Positions 44,267 to 55,720 of a stretch of DNA of 64,000 nucleotides are shown here, piece by piece (the stretch's first letter is position 1; each line of letters opens with the position of its first letter). A program made the translations under genes and the position numbers. A model generated the notes under the pieces. The model saw only the letters and a program-made list of their open reading frames with translations, made no database searches and was not told the origin of the DNA. The stretch comes from Stagonosporopsis chrysanthemi (lineage: Eukaryota; Ascomycota; Dothideomycetes; Pleosporales; Didymellaceae), in the NCBI GenBank assembly GCA_022560025.1, contig JAFISE010000124.1:1-64000 (forward strand), written 5' to 3'.

Positions 44267-47200
44267 ATGAAATTCGAGAAAAGCTTTCTCTGGGACCCCA
44301 GAAGCTTGGAAAACAATGTGTTCATCAAAGCACCTGAAGAACCCTCACGCAAACCGCCCAAAAAAGCTCGCAAGCGCCCAGCGCTGGCTGATCTCCATGG
44401 GTATGCCTCATTTGGCGATCGAGGCACTACTGTGAGCGTCAATGCCTATGGGCATATTATGCAAATTTCTCAATACCTTGGAGTGGGATTGTCTGGGTTC
44501 TTCTGCGTTGATCTTCCAAGCTACTCAAGGCCATACTTGGTACAAAATCGAATGAAAGATCTCATGAAGTCGTCACGAATGTCGCATAAGGGATTGCGGC
44601 TTGATATTGTCGAATGGATAGACTTTCCAGGCACACCAGACTTGGGGTTCATGTACGACCGATGGCCGCGCTATATATACAGGACCAGTCCAGCGAAATC
44701 GTCTGACAGCAAAGACTTCCTGCTATCCATACAGTACTTTTGCTCCGAAAATACTGTTGTACAGACATATCTCGTACGCAATCCTGAAGACAAGGTCTTG
44801 GGTCGGGAAGTAAAGTTGACGAAACTGCGACTTGCCCAGGACATCCTCATTCGAACTGCTAATTTTGTGGACGACAACGACTTTGATAAAAGCTGGACAA
44901 CAGATTCCGAACCTTTGATTAACTTGTATGCTTCAGAACATCACATGGTTGTCACACGCAAAATCGCAGAAGACATCTTGAAAGAGGGAAAGGTGGGGGT
45001 AATGGACTCACCAGAAGGCAACAGTGACGGCCGTCCTGTGGCTGTTGCACTTGAAATCTCGGCCCTGATGAACAACGAACCATTAACCATCGACGATAAC
45101 TCCTGTATCACTGTTGACGATATGCAACCGCAGCTGGAAATCACAATTATGTACAAACTTCAACTGCTGTCTCAGAAACAGATGGATCATCTCGACACCA
45201 AGACAAGAGAAGTGCGAGAAAGCCGAAAAAAAGCCTTAGGTAGTGACCTTTCCACGGTATCAAAATCTCAACATGTCAGCTCGCAGCAGGAGGTGGCACT
45301 GGTTGACTCAAATACTGGATTCACTGAGTCTCTGGAAGTCAATAAACAAACTTTGTCAGCACAGCCACGAGAAAGCCAAGAAGATGATGCAGCACTTTCA
45401 GAAGACGCAAGTAGAACTGCTGTGCAAGACGGGCATGAACAGCAAGCGAAGAGAGTTGGCAGCTACTCAAGCGACCTGCCCAGATTAGGCAATAAGGTCC
45501 TGGAGAGTATGCAACAAGAGTTTTGCGAGAAAACAGATTTCAGCAAAATCATCTTTTCCCATGAACCCTCCCTGGACTTCGTCTTTCGTCGCAATCTGGA
45601 GCACGTTTTATCTGTATGTAGTATTCCAATCGGGAATGAAAAAATCGCGATCACTTGTGGCGATATCTCGGGTCACAGAGTTGGCCCTAGAGCTAGCTTG
45701 TAAGTTCACAAGCATCACTGCCAACGTCTATACTGACACTTCCCTAGATCTGCTGTTCAGTTCCTACAGTCTGTTCTTACGTACCTTGACGTGGAAAATG
45801 CTGTGTCCTCGGAACTGCGAATGAAAAATGCACGTTCCTACGGTGACAAGAGTACTAATACCGAGACGAAGATGGCGACGCCAGCCACGCAAATTCACGA
45901 CAAAACTTCAGGCACCGTCAACGCGAACAGTCCGCTATCTACGGAGAACATCTATGTCAAGACAGTCCACAATCGGGTGAAAAGTGTGCTAAGAGGGCAC
46001 ATAACATGGATTTGCACTACATATGAAGTTATAGCAGACAATCCTTTGGAACATGACACCCCAGAAGAACCCTCAAAAGTACTCTTAAACGAAACTTCAA
46101 AAGAAACTCCAGAAGACCCCTCGGAAAAATCCTTAGCGAAATCTCCGGGAGACGATTTGCCGGAAAGAGGTTCTCTAGAGAACATTTTATCCAAGGACAC
46201 AACTTCAGATAGGGAGTCATTGGAAGCTCAATCCTTGGATGATGAGTCTTTGGCAAACAAATCGTTCTCGCCCCATTACTGGCCAACCGGATACAGTATC
46301 AAAGAAACTGAATGGCTACCGTCTCCATCACTGATGGATACACCCCTCCTCTTGCTCAAGGTCTTGTCGTATCTTCAGCTCGAACAAGGGAAGAAAGAAA
46401 ATCAACGAGCGCTCGGACCTAGAGTTCACGGATGGATTAAAACTCTTCACAAATTGAATACCCAGGGAGCTTACGCCTTTTTTGAGAGGCTAGAAGCCCT
46501 AGACGCGTACTCTGTCGACGGTAACTACGCTAGTGATCTCAAGCTTCGGCTATCAGATCACGTCATGATCGGTATGGCTTTACATTGCGTTGAGAGCCTA
46601 ACCGAGATGGACTTGCCGTGCGAGGAGCTTTGTTATTATCCCTACGATGAAGTAAGGTGTAAGATCCTGAAGCGTTTCACAGTCGAATATCCCGTTTCAA
46701 AACAACGCATGCTAGCTACCAGCAGGTGGACGGAAAAGACGAGATTTCTTTTCCACTCCACGGATACTTTCCTTTTTACTGCGACCGAGATGAATTTCTT
46801 CACTGGATCCGAGAAGCCTTCAAAGACATCCAATTCCTCAAAGGACGGCAGAAATCACCCCAAAGCAGGGGATTCTTGGCGACATATCGATGATAGGTGG
46901 GCTAAACTTCTTGAGGCTCAGATTTATCACGAAGAGTACCGACAGATGGATTGGATTAAACCACTGTGGTACGTACTCGTATATGCACTCGCATCCAAAG
47001 GGAGACGTGTCAACAACAAGCAACCTGAGGCCATACTGGAAGACACAGGCTTCGATCTTTTCGCAATGTGCAGATACAATGGGTTATTCCCTGGATTACT
47101 GACGCCAAATCGTTTACCAACTGTCTACGAAGACGAGTTGGATCGAGATGACTATTGGTTCTCCAGTTTTGAGATTCCGTACATACTTTGGATATGCTCT

Positions 47201-49525
47201 CAGACAGACGCCAGTGATCTGAGTGTCTCATACACTAATGAATCTGCCGGAATGAATGTAGCAAGCGCCAGAGACAGAGCAAGGATTGGCCATCAAGTCG
47301 AGAAACACGTGACTTTCTCAAAACTCGGTGATGCGAATGATGATTCCGGCCTCGTCATTTTGCTAGACGATTGGCTCCAGGGTCCTCCAGTAATCTTGAA
47401 TCCCAAACTGCGACCTCCGAAAGATTCCCAGGAAGCCGATAATTGGGTCTTCAACAGCACTAATCAAGATGCGGTTCCACCGGAACGTGTTGCATGCCCC
47501 AAAAGCCTTGAAGGTGTTGTTATTGACATTCCAAAATGGAGTCTTGGGAGCGAGATTTCTCAATGTAAAAAAAAGGCGTATAGTGTGGCTGATTTGACTA
47601 AGACGCAAAACGTGTGGACGTCGAAGAAAAGGATCTTTTGGCTATCAGTTACAGATCGCGCCTCTTTGCCAGAAGAGACAACAAGCGTGTCGTCCTTCCT
47701 TGATCGACATATCAAGCATCAAAAGTACTTCTTCGACAATGCCATCGCGGCATCAAATTACTGGCAGACTGAGTTACATTTGTCCTTCTATCGAACAGTC
47801 GATGGCAGCGGTAAGGGGAGCCTCGTTCATTGTTTGGAAGGATCGACGTACATTGCGATGTGTTCCATGGGCTTTCGGTTTTCCGGAGATTTTTCAGATC
47901 GATTCTGGACCTGCTTCTTCTTGGAAGACAGAAGAAGAGTTTTTGAGACAGAAAACCCTGACCAAAAGGACCTCGAGACGAAGAAGTCACAAAGGCCAGA
48001 CAGAGTGGAGTCCGAGGCAAAGACATTGGGCACGCGTCTGAAACCAATCGCGGACTCTGGCATTCACGATGGCTTGGATTTAGAGAAAGAATACGAATAC
48101 CTCCCACCAGGGGACCGAAGGTTACTCAAAAACAAAAGTACAAAGCAGTGGCAGCAGCGTAAAGTCCTGGAATTGCTCATATATAGTCAAATGCTTGCGA
48201 GGCTACAAGGAGATACAGAACAAATGTTCGAGAAGATACGAGCACTGGCCCTCCGCTTGGATACCAAGAACGACACTGGCTTCGGACAGGATCCGTTTCA
48301 GGAGGGTATCAATGTAGCCAAACGACTACAGAGGCTAGCGAACGAAGAGGACTACCTGGCTATTGCGGCGCATTGGAGAGACTACACACAAATTCTTGTG
48401 GAGATCGAGAAGAATCTGATCGAGAACCTAGAGAAGATTGGGGAGTGGCAGCGAAGGGAGGACGATCGTGAAAGCCAGCAGCCCCGCTGGTCAAAACGGG
48501 ACCAGCAGAAGTATCGCACAACAATTGCAGAGCTCACCAAATATACCAAGAGACAAGCTGCCGATATACAACGACTCAAAAATCGATTCAGTGCTTTCCG
48601 GGATTCTTTGCCAAAGCAACTCACCGATTTGAGAGAGGACATCAATTTCCGCGGATCCCAGAATATCAATCTGTTCACGTACGTAACGGTCATTTTTCTG
48701 CCACTAGGATTCGCCACCGGGGTACTGAGCATGAGTGGGCCTCCGGAGTATGCCCTGTCAATGAGCCTTGTAACTCTGTCTCTGGCTTCGCTTGGTATCA
48801 CCTTGTTGTTCTTACTGAATGCGAGGATCCTCAAAGCATTAATCTTGCCGATTCTTGAGACACATATGGTTGTCATCCAAATATTCAAGAGGGCCTACTT
48901 CCGCGCCGTTGTTAAACCAGTGATCAGCTATGTCGTACATCATGAAAGGATTCTGCAGCAAGCAGAAAAAATAGGAGTGGCTCCGAGACTTATACCTTGC
49001 GAACTAGATAAGGAAACTTTTGAGGGTGCACAAGACATGAAACCCGGCAAAAACGAGCATCCTGAACAGATCAGAGGATCAAATGTGACAGAGCAGTCGT
49101 CGACCACGCAGCAGCTTACACAGACTTGGAACAATCACGAGCGCACAGAGCATTTGCATAAGGACGTGCCGAGCGCAGAACGAGGATCGAAGGAAGGCAT
49201 CGAGCAGAACAGCACGAACGAACCGGACCAGCACGCCAACTCAGAGGAAGCAGACAATTGGTATTTGCGGTGGAAGGTGAGATATACAAAGCTTACGACG
49301 TTCTCACTTAAGAGAGCGTGGAGAGATGAGATAAGAAGGCAGATAGAAAAGATGGAAAAGCAGAAAGAAAAAAAGAATGAGAATGCGACGGAAGCTGCTG
49401 AGGAAGTGAAGAAACCAGAAACGCCAACCGAGACCGCTGCACCGCCACAGCGCCGCACTCAATGGTGGATGTCGCCAGTTTTTGGGATAGATCGGAGGAA
49501 GCCTGATGTTGAGGCGGGCCAGTAA
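44267..49525 (+). CDS. Giant CorA-like membrane protein, 1736 aa
   Basis: Exons 44267-45699 and 45748-49525, intron GTAAGT..CCCTAG. The C-terminal part has a coiled helical region (ADIQRLKNRFSAFRDSLPKQ, about residue 1430) followed by NLFTYVTVIFLPLGFATGVL and a second hydrophobic helix near LSMSLVTLSLASLGITLLFL, the two-helix layout of CorA-like Mg2+ channel proteins; the classical GMN signature is replaced by GVLSMSG. The first roughly 1,000 residues have no domain I recognise and include a stretch of imperfect EEPSK/ETPEDPSEK repeats encoded at 46050-46200. The tail after the helices is long, charged and cytosolic-looking. Many fungi have such large CorA-like proteins of unknown role. Ion transport is not shown. 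Confidence 0.8.
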
Positions 49526-50223
49526 AACTAGAGAGCCCCTTAAGTTAAGCAAGGAACATGTAGCTTTGTCGATTTCAAGTGATCTGGAGTTAGAAAGAAC
49601 GTTGATTTGTAATTCCACAGGACAATGCTACGCGTTCTCCCATTGTCACGACAAATCGCGATAGTTCTCCCTAGAATGGCTCACTGTGCGACGTCTCGCA
49701 AGCTTCTCCCATGTCTTCTCTGAGAATGTCAGCCGTAGAGTGCTGACCAAAGCCCTCTTTCTATTGAAGTACGGATTAGTATATGATTGTTTTGTTGCAC
49801 AGAGCATACCTCGTTGACTGTGGAATGTTGGGCGCCTAGCCACGAGACACCGTGCGGACGAGAAGACATTCAATTGGCTTCTTCTTTCTTGCAACAGCCT
49901 AAGCGCCGGCGGTGCGGGGAAGCCATAGGTATTCGCGCACAACAGGATGGCAGGTGCGCTTGTGGTTTCAACCAATTCAACACTTCTCAGAGAAGGAATT
50001 AGTCTAGTTTCTAGGTTTACAGTACCGAAAGCATGTCTATCTTACTCATGGAGTCCGTAGTAGAGACCACAATTCCGAGAGTCACGTGCAGTCTTCCGGT
50101 CTTCAACACCAATCAGACGGCTATTTGAGGCTGCGCCGCAAGATCGACTCAAAATCGAACCAATAAGATCTGGTGGCAAAAAACGCGCCCCTCATATTTC
50201 TGGTTACCACGAGTATGTGGAAC
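49526..50223. other. Convergent intergenic region
   Basis: About 700 bp between the converging CorA-like and rhodopsin-like genes. No coding signal that I can support. Confidence 0.4.
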
Positions 50224-51669
50224 CTAGGTTATCTGTACTTCGCTTGTGACCTTTATCCCACCTCCAGTTAAAACATCAGTGCAGCTACTCGCAACATGAC
50301 TTTCGCACTCGATCCTGGCATCGCCGTTGTCAATCTGTATCCCTTCAACTTCACTCGAGAAGTCTCCTTCCTTAGGTGAAAATAACTGCTCTTCACTGCT
50401 GTTTTGGATTTCCGTCAGATATAGTTTCGAGCTCACACGGGCTGCAGGCTGTGAGCCTATTGTACATAGTTCCCGATCTTTGTCTTCGGCTGCCTGCTGC
50501 TCTCCGATTGTATGTCGAGATGAATGGGATGATAGGTATGAGCTATATTTGCCTTTGACGATACGCCATAATGGTCGAAGCGCAGGGAATGATCCCGCGA
50601 TTATGAGTATATTGTTCTCAGTCCTGTGAAGTTCTGTCAGACGCGTTACCCCGAATTGAAGCTAAGTTCAATCTCACAAGCTCCAGATAATGATATCAGA
50701 CCACGAATGAGTCATGTCTGCTACGTCGGATATGTTGCTCATAGCTATGATCTTCATTATAGTTGCAAATGTTCCGCTACACCTATCAGTATACATGTAT
50801 TTGCAACTAATTCTTCGATGCTCTACTTACAATATGCTACCTCCCATCAGAATTATCAAGTTTCGTTTATTCTTCGAGGGAATGCTGAGTCTCCGGATGA
50901 CGAAGTATGGCAGAGTAGCGCAGATGATGTCCATCACAGCATTATAAACTGACTAATTATTGCATGTTCACAGATGCGCATGTCATTTTCACGTACCTGA
51001 GGCTGTTATGGCAACAATGTCTAAGATCCTGGGGCTCAAGCATGTGCCCTCTATTTGCGGCCTCCACAACTTTTGTACGGGGGAACAGAAGAAGATCATG
51101 AAAGAACATGAAAGCGAGGATGTTATGACAAGGACAGCAAGCGGAGTATAAGCAATCCACTTGTGCAGAGAGCTTGCGGTATGGCCTCGAATCTGGGGAC
51201 GTTAGCGATATTGAGTCCCTCGCAATCAGCTTATTATTTTCTCTCACCCTCATCAATGCAACAATGATTGAAGTCTTTGTGAAAAAAGCGCTTGCAATCG
51301 AGAAGTTTGATGCCAGGAGCATATACATGGTAGCCGAGGCTTGATCATCTGGGTGTGGTATGTCCCACACGTGTCTTCCCAGCCCGTGAGAAGTACCGAC
51401 TGTAACAAGTGTTGTACAGGCTAGAGCGGATATCTAACCAAGCTATTGTAAGTAGACCTGATATTCCTTGGTACCTTCAACTTGGTACCTTCAAAAACAA
51501 AAAGGAAAGATATTGGACTCACCAATCCGGCAACCATGCACCAATCGTCCCATCCTAAGTTGTTTGTGGCAACCCGTGCCCGCGTGAATACTCGTGCTAT
51601 CACGAATAATGTCGAAACAGTAGCCAGCGACCACCCAACGATGTTCAGGACTTTGCGATAGTCGTTCAT
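50224..51669 (-). CDS. Fungal rhodopsin-like integral membrane protein (PTH11/SAT4-type), 383 aa
   Basis: Six exons: 51523-51669, 51248-51433, 50997-51192, 50831-50948, 50678-50782, 50224-50623. All joins use GT..AG and keep frame. The protein begins MNDYRKVLNIVGWSLATVST and shows LGWDDWCMVAGL, GLGRHVWDIP, FTKTSIIVALM, FMIFFCSPVQKLW, CLSPRILDIVAITAS, MDIICATLPYFVIR and IDIIIWS-like segments, the order of helices in the fungal rhodopsin domain (PF20684). A hydrophilic tail of about 100 residues follows. Proteins of this type are membrane sensors or of unknown function; a CFEM domain is absent. No single open frame shows the gene, so automatic annotation might miss it. A 14-base direct duplication lies in intron 1 (about 51467-51494). 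Confidence 0.8.
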
Positions 51670-52292
51670 GTTTGCTAAAAGGCCCCTAAAGCTCGAGGAA
51701 AGATACCTTGAAAGCCCAATTGGCTTGTGCAGCGAGATCTTGTTGGGATGCTGCCCCGCCAATATTTGGATCACTCCTTCGGTCTTATTTTCAAAACCGT
51801 GCTGCATGCTAGGCCGTACTGTTGTAATGTATCTTCTAGCAGGTTCAATCGTCTCTCGATCAGATTAAGTAGGTTAGCATCCGATAATTAGTTGTCACAT
51901 CCAGATACAGCCCAGCACTAATGCAAGTTGGCTCACATCCTCCTTGCCTTACAAAAGCTTCGGCGTTGGGATATGAGTAACGCCATAGGGGCTCTTAAAC
52001 GCTAATTAGATACACTTGTTGGCTATAAAGAAAGTCCCGCGAAGGATTTGAAGAAAGTCCCGCGAAGGATTTGGTTGTCATCAAACACCCTAGTACAAAT
52101 GCAATGCTAAGATTGGCGGACTCATCCGTGCCCCCTACTTAGACCAAGACAAGACAAGATCAATGCAAGACCCATATTTTTTCCCGCCGACCTACCTGAG
52201 TCTGATCTCCGGCGTACATTCTATGGTCGCATTGCCTCGGTCATAAGAAACTTTTTGATCCCCGTGCTCGCAGTCTCGCAGTAATCGCGACA
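51670..52292. other. Divergent intergenic region with a 23-bp tandem duplication
   Basis: Between the rhodopsin-like gene (minus) and the P450 gene (plus). A 23-bp unit containing AAAGTCCCGCGAAGGATTTG occurs twice in tandem at about 52026-52072. No gene. Confidence 0.5.
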
Positions 52293-53884
52293 ATGTTCTC
52301 ACCAGCCATACTGTCTATCATTAGTGGCACAGTAGTAATTTACGTCTGGTATCACAGAAGAAAAAGGTCCAGACTGCCTCCGGGGCCACCTGGCCTTCCC
52401 ATCATCGGTAATATGTTCCAAGCCCCCAAAAAGGCCGTTTGGACAACATACGAAAAACGGGTGGAGCAATACGGTCCTTTGGTATATCTCAACTTTGGTG
52501 GCACGGATATGCTCCTGATCGGTGATTTTGAGGTGGCAAAAGAGCTGCTTGATAAAAATGCCGCTATTTATAGTGGTCGGCCGCGTATGGTGAGCAGAAC
52601 AACTGTATTGCCACAGGATGGATAATGAATACCTGACATTCATAGGTCATGGCTCAGGAGCTGACATGCAAGAATAAACATATCATGTTTAAATCGTTTA
52701 ACGAAGATTTCCTTCTACACCAACGGCTCGAGGCTCCTGTGCTTAGTCCGCGTGCGTCAGCTTGCTACACTGCGATCCAAGACTTGGAAAGCAAGCATCT
52801 TCTCAAAAACATGCTCCTATCAGATGACTTTCCAAAAGAGTTTGAGCGTTTCGCCGCAAGTATCGTATACTCGATCACGTTTGGGTTGCGCGTCATCACA
52901 GGCGACGAGTGGCAGCTTCAAATCAGCCACAAATGTCTCAAGAACTTCACAATTGCGGGTCGGGTTGGCGCTTGGATTGTTGATCTGTTTCCATCCCTTA
53001 ACAGATTACCTGAACCTCTTACTCCATGGAAGAAAAAGGCTGAAGAATGGTACAACATGTGGGCAAACCTCCACATGACCAACATGTAAGACGCTTTGAA
53101 ACGTGAAGGGTGGAATTGGGCTAAAGAATTTAATCACTCGAGAGAAGCCCGAAACCTCACGGCTGCCGAGATCTCGTGGGACTTAGGCATTCTATGTGAC
53201 GCTGGAGTGGAGACAACAAGCGTGCAACCACAAATATTCATACTAGCCTGCATCGCATACCCTGACTGGGTCCAAAAAGCATAAAAGGAACTCGATCAAG
53301 TCGTTGGCCAAAATAGAATGCCCGACTTCGCGGATATCGGCAAACTACCCTATCTCCAAGCAGTAGTCGAAGAGAACTTCCGCTGGCGTCACATTGTCCC
53401 TGCTAGTATACCCCACGCAACGACCCAGGACGACTACTACAGAGGTTACATCATACCCAAGGGCACAGTAGTAGTACCGCTTTTCTCCGCTATGCGGAAA
53501 GATAGAAGTGTCTTTGATGACCCAAAGGAGTTTCGACCAGAGCGATGGATTGGAAAGTCCCAATCTAGCAACTTTGGCTACGGTCGAAGGATATGCCCGG
53601 GCAGATTTATCGTGTGTAACTCTCTGGCTATAGCGATGGCAAGATTGTTATGGGCGTTCAGCATTCGGCCTAAGGACAGCACTGAGATCAAGGTTGCGGA
53701 GGATGTGTTCACAGAGGGCTTTGTATCTGGGCCGAAGCCGTTTGGTGCTGTGTTTGTGCCGAGATCTGAAGCGCACAGAGAAGTCATCGAGAGATATTTC
53801 GACGCTGTCGACAAAGATATCGTCCATCTTTTGGACGAGGTGAGACGAAAACAAGTCTCGGCTGGCTTAGCCCCTTGTGGGTAA
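52293..53884 (+). pseudogene. Cytochrome P450 gene with two in-frame stops
   Basis: Exon 1 (52293-52589) encodes a membrane anchor (MFSPAILSIISGTVVIYVWY) and the proline hinge LPPGPPGLPIIGN; an intron 52590-52645 joins to a frame that runs to 53884. This frame is interrupted by TAA at 53087-53089 and TAA at 53282-53284. Across the stops the protein reads as a normal microsomal P450: DALKREGWNWAKEF, DAGVETTSV (I helix), KELDQVVG, VVEENFRWRHIVPA (ExxR), FRPERW and the haem loop FGYGRRICPGR with its cysteine. In related P450s glutamine is common just before both DALK and KELD, so each stop may be CAA changed to TAA. It is most likely a recent pseudogene; read-through or sequencing error are alternatives. 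Confidence 0.75.
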
Positions 53885-54305
53885 AAGTATGAACATCTAA
53901 GGGAACCCAGCTGAGAAACGAACTTATCCTGGACATAGATATGCAACACCGTGTGCACTTGAAAGCCCAAGCGACTGACCGTGGTGTGAGTGAGACTAGC
54001 CAGTAACAACAAGCGATTGGTAGAGCAATTCAACTATTCTCAAGTAGCAATCGTTGTCTCGATGTGATGTAAAGACTACTTGTTTAGAAGAATAAGTTAA
54101 AGACTATATTAGTTAATTTGTAAATGAGAATTGTGTGATCTGAAGGTCATCAAGTCATAATCACATGAGGAACAAGAAGTCAAGCCAGCGTTGCGGTGTA
54201 GAGAAAGGGTGTCAAAAAGTGTTCAAAATGTAAAGGAGACAGAAGTAAATTGTTGATATATTTTGGTTATTCCATTCACATGGCTAGCCCTGATTCCGAG
54301 TTTTA
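53885..54305. other. Convergent 3' intergenic region
   Basis: AT-rich DNA between the P450 gene (plus) and the WSC gene (minus). Nothing further seen. Confidence 0.4.
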
Positions 54306-55720
54306 TCAATCTCTGATGTTCATCAATGCCGCCACTGATATGATCTTCCATACCAATCTCTGAACTAGCGAAAACTCGTTAGTAGGCTCAAGGGATTTGG
54401 GTAGGGTAGGACGGTAATTACTTGATGTCTGATTGTGCATGATTGACGAAGATTGTGATATTGTGAGGCCTGATGTAAAAGCCGTAGTGTCGGGTTGATG
54501 TTGGCTGGGAAGATCGCCAGTGCGTAGTTCTATGTCGTGCTTGTTACTAGTGTCTGGGCCGAAGCGCAAACGTAGCAGAATGCTCTACAGGTTGTCGTTC
54601 AGTCCTGGGCCGCAGCGCAGGCTTGACAACATACTTACCCTAACCGAAAAACAAACACCGCAGTTGCACAGCACAGAGCTTTTGAGCGCACTTTAATAAA
54701 GTATGAACTTACAGGGTTGGTTCCACCAGTGCCGGTGCCGGTGCCAATGCCAGTGCCGGTACCACTGCCGGTATCAGAGATAAAAGAGATACCTGTATAC
54801 ACGTCAACAGATAGTAGATAGACGTTCAAGATTGATACTTACCGATAGAGTCATCCTTGAAAATGGCAGTACCAACCGAGCTCTTAAGGTAGCACTGGCC
54901 GCCACCTTGAATGACAAAGATCGATGACCTACAGTCGGCATTGGACGCACATAGAGCTGCACAAGCTTCGACGTCTGCCACGGCTCCTCCGCCACTGATC
55001 TGTGCCGCTTGACGATCAATACCGCAGTCAATCTTGAACGTCTTAGTTCCGACGACCTTTGTGCAGCCGTCATTGTTAGCGCAGGTAAAGCCTGTAGCCG
55101 GGCACACGTTTGGAGTACGTTGGTTATTTGTGTAGACGCTTCGGTGTGTCGCTGAGCCTCCAATCTGAGCAGGATTTCCTAAGTTTCGAGTGTTACAACT
55201 CGAGGTGGCTGCGATCTCTGGAGCACCAGCGACAGTACTTCCACAGTAACAGTTCTTTCCTTCGGCAATACCGAAGTAAGCATATGGTGCTTCTGGGGTA
55301 GTTTCGGTGATAATGGAACAGAACTTCTTGCGAGTCTGGTAGGTCATGTCGATCTGGTTGAGTTCAGAGGGACCGTTGAGAGCAGGCGCTGGATAGCATC
55401 CTGAGTAAGGCGAACCGGTCGGGTCGAAGTTGACATCCTTATCGACAGTCAGCAGCTGTGATTAGCAGTAAGTTAGACTGTCTAACAAGTGCAATGTTTA
55501 AGGATAAAAACGATCTGCTCTGTGCTGCTGCAACGTGCGAAAAACAAGAAAAGAGAGAAAACAACAAGAAAAAAAGCTCCATGACTGGAACTAGGTGAGG
55601 GCTGAACAAGTGCTAGAAAGGTTAGTACGAGTGGTTGAAAGATTGAACAATAGCAGTGGAGTTCGTTATGGATACTGAAGTGACTGCTGTGAGGATGAGA
55701 AGAACTGTTGGACGACGCAT
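54306..55720 (-). CDS. Secreted WSC and PAN-like domain protein
   Basis: Proposed exons 55676-55720, 54843-55455, 54713-54792 and 54306-54584 (338 aa). The first exon gives a signal peptide (MRRPTVLLILTAVTS). The second carries a WSC-type cysteine-rich domain (SPYSGCYPAP, FCSIITE, YFGIAEGKNCYCG, SCNTRN) and then a PAN/apple-like segment (FKIDCGIDR, VEACAALCASNADCRSSIF, GQCYLKSS). The third encodes a Gly/Thr-rich linker (DTGSGTGTGIGTG). The last exon is less certain; it may contain a further 57-nt intron (CTACTAAC branch, CGCTAG acceptor) that is a multiple of three. No transmembrane segment is evident. WSC domains bind glycans. The middle exons are sound; the first intron (220 nt) and the C-terminus are tentative. 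Confidence 0.65.
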
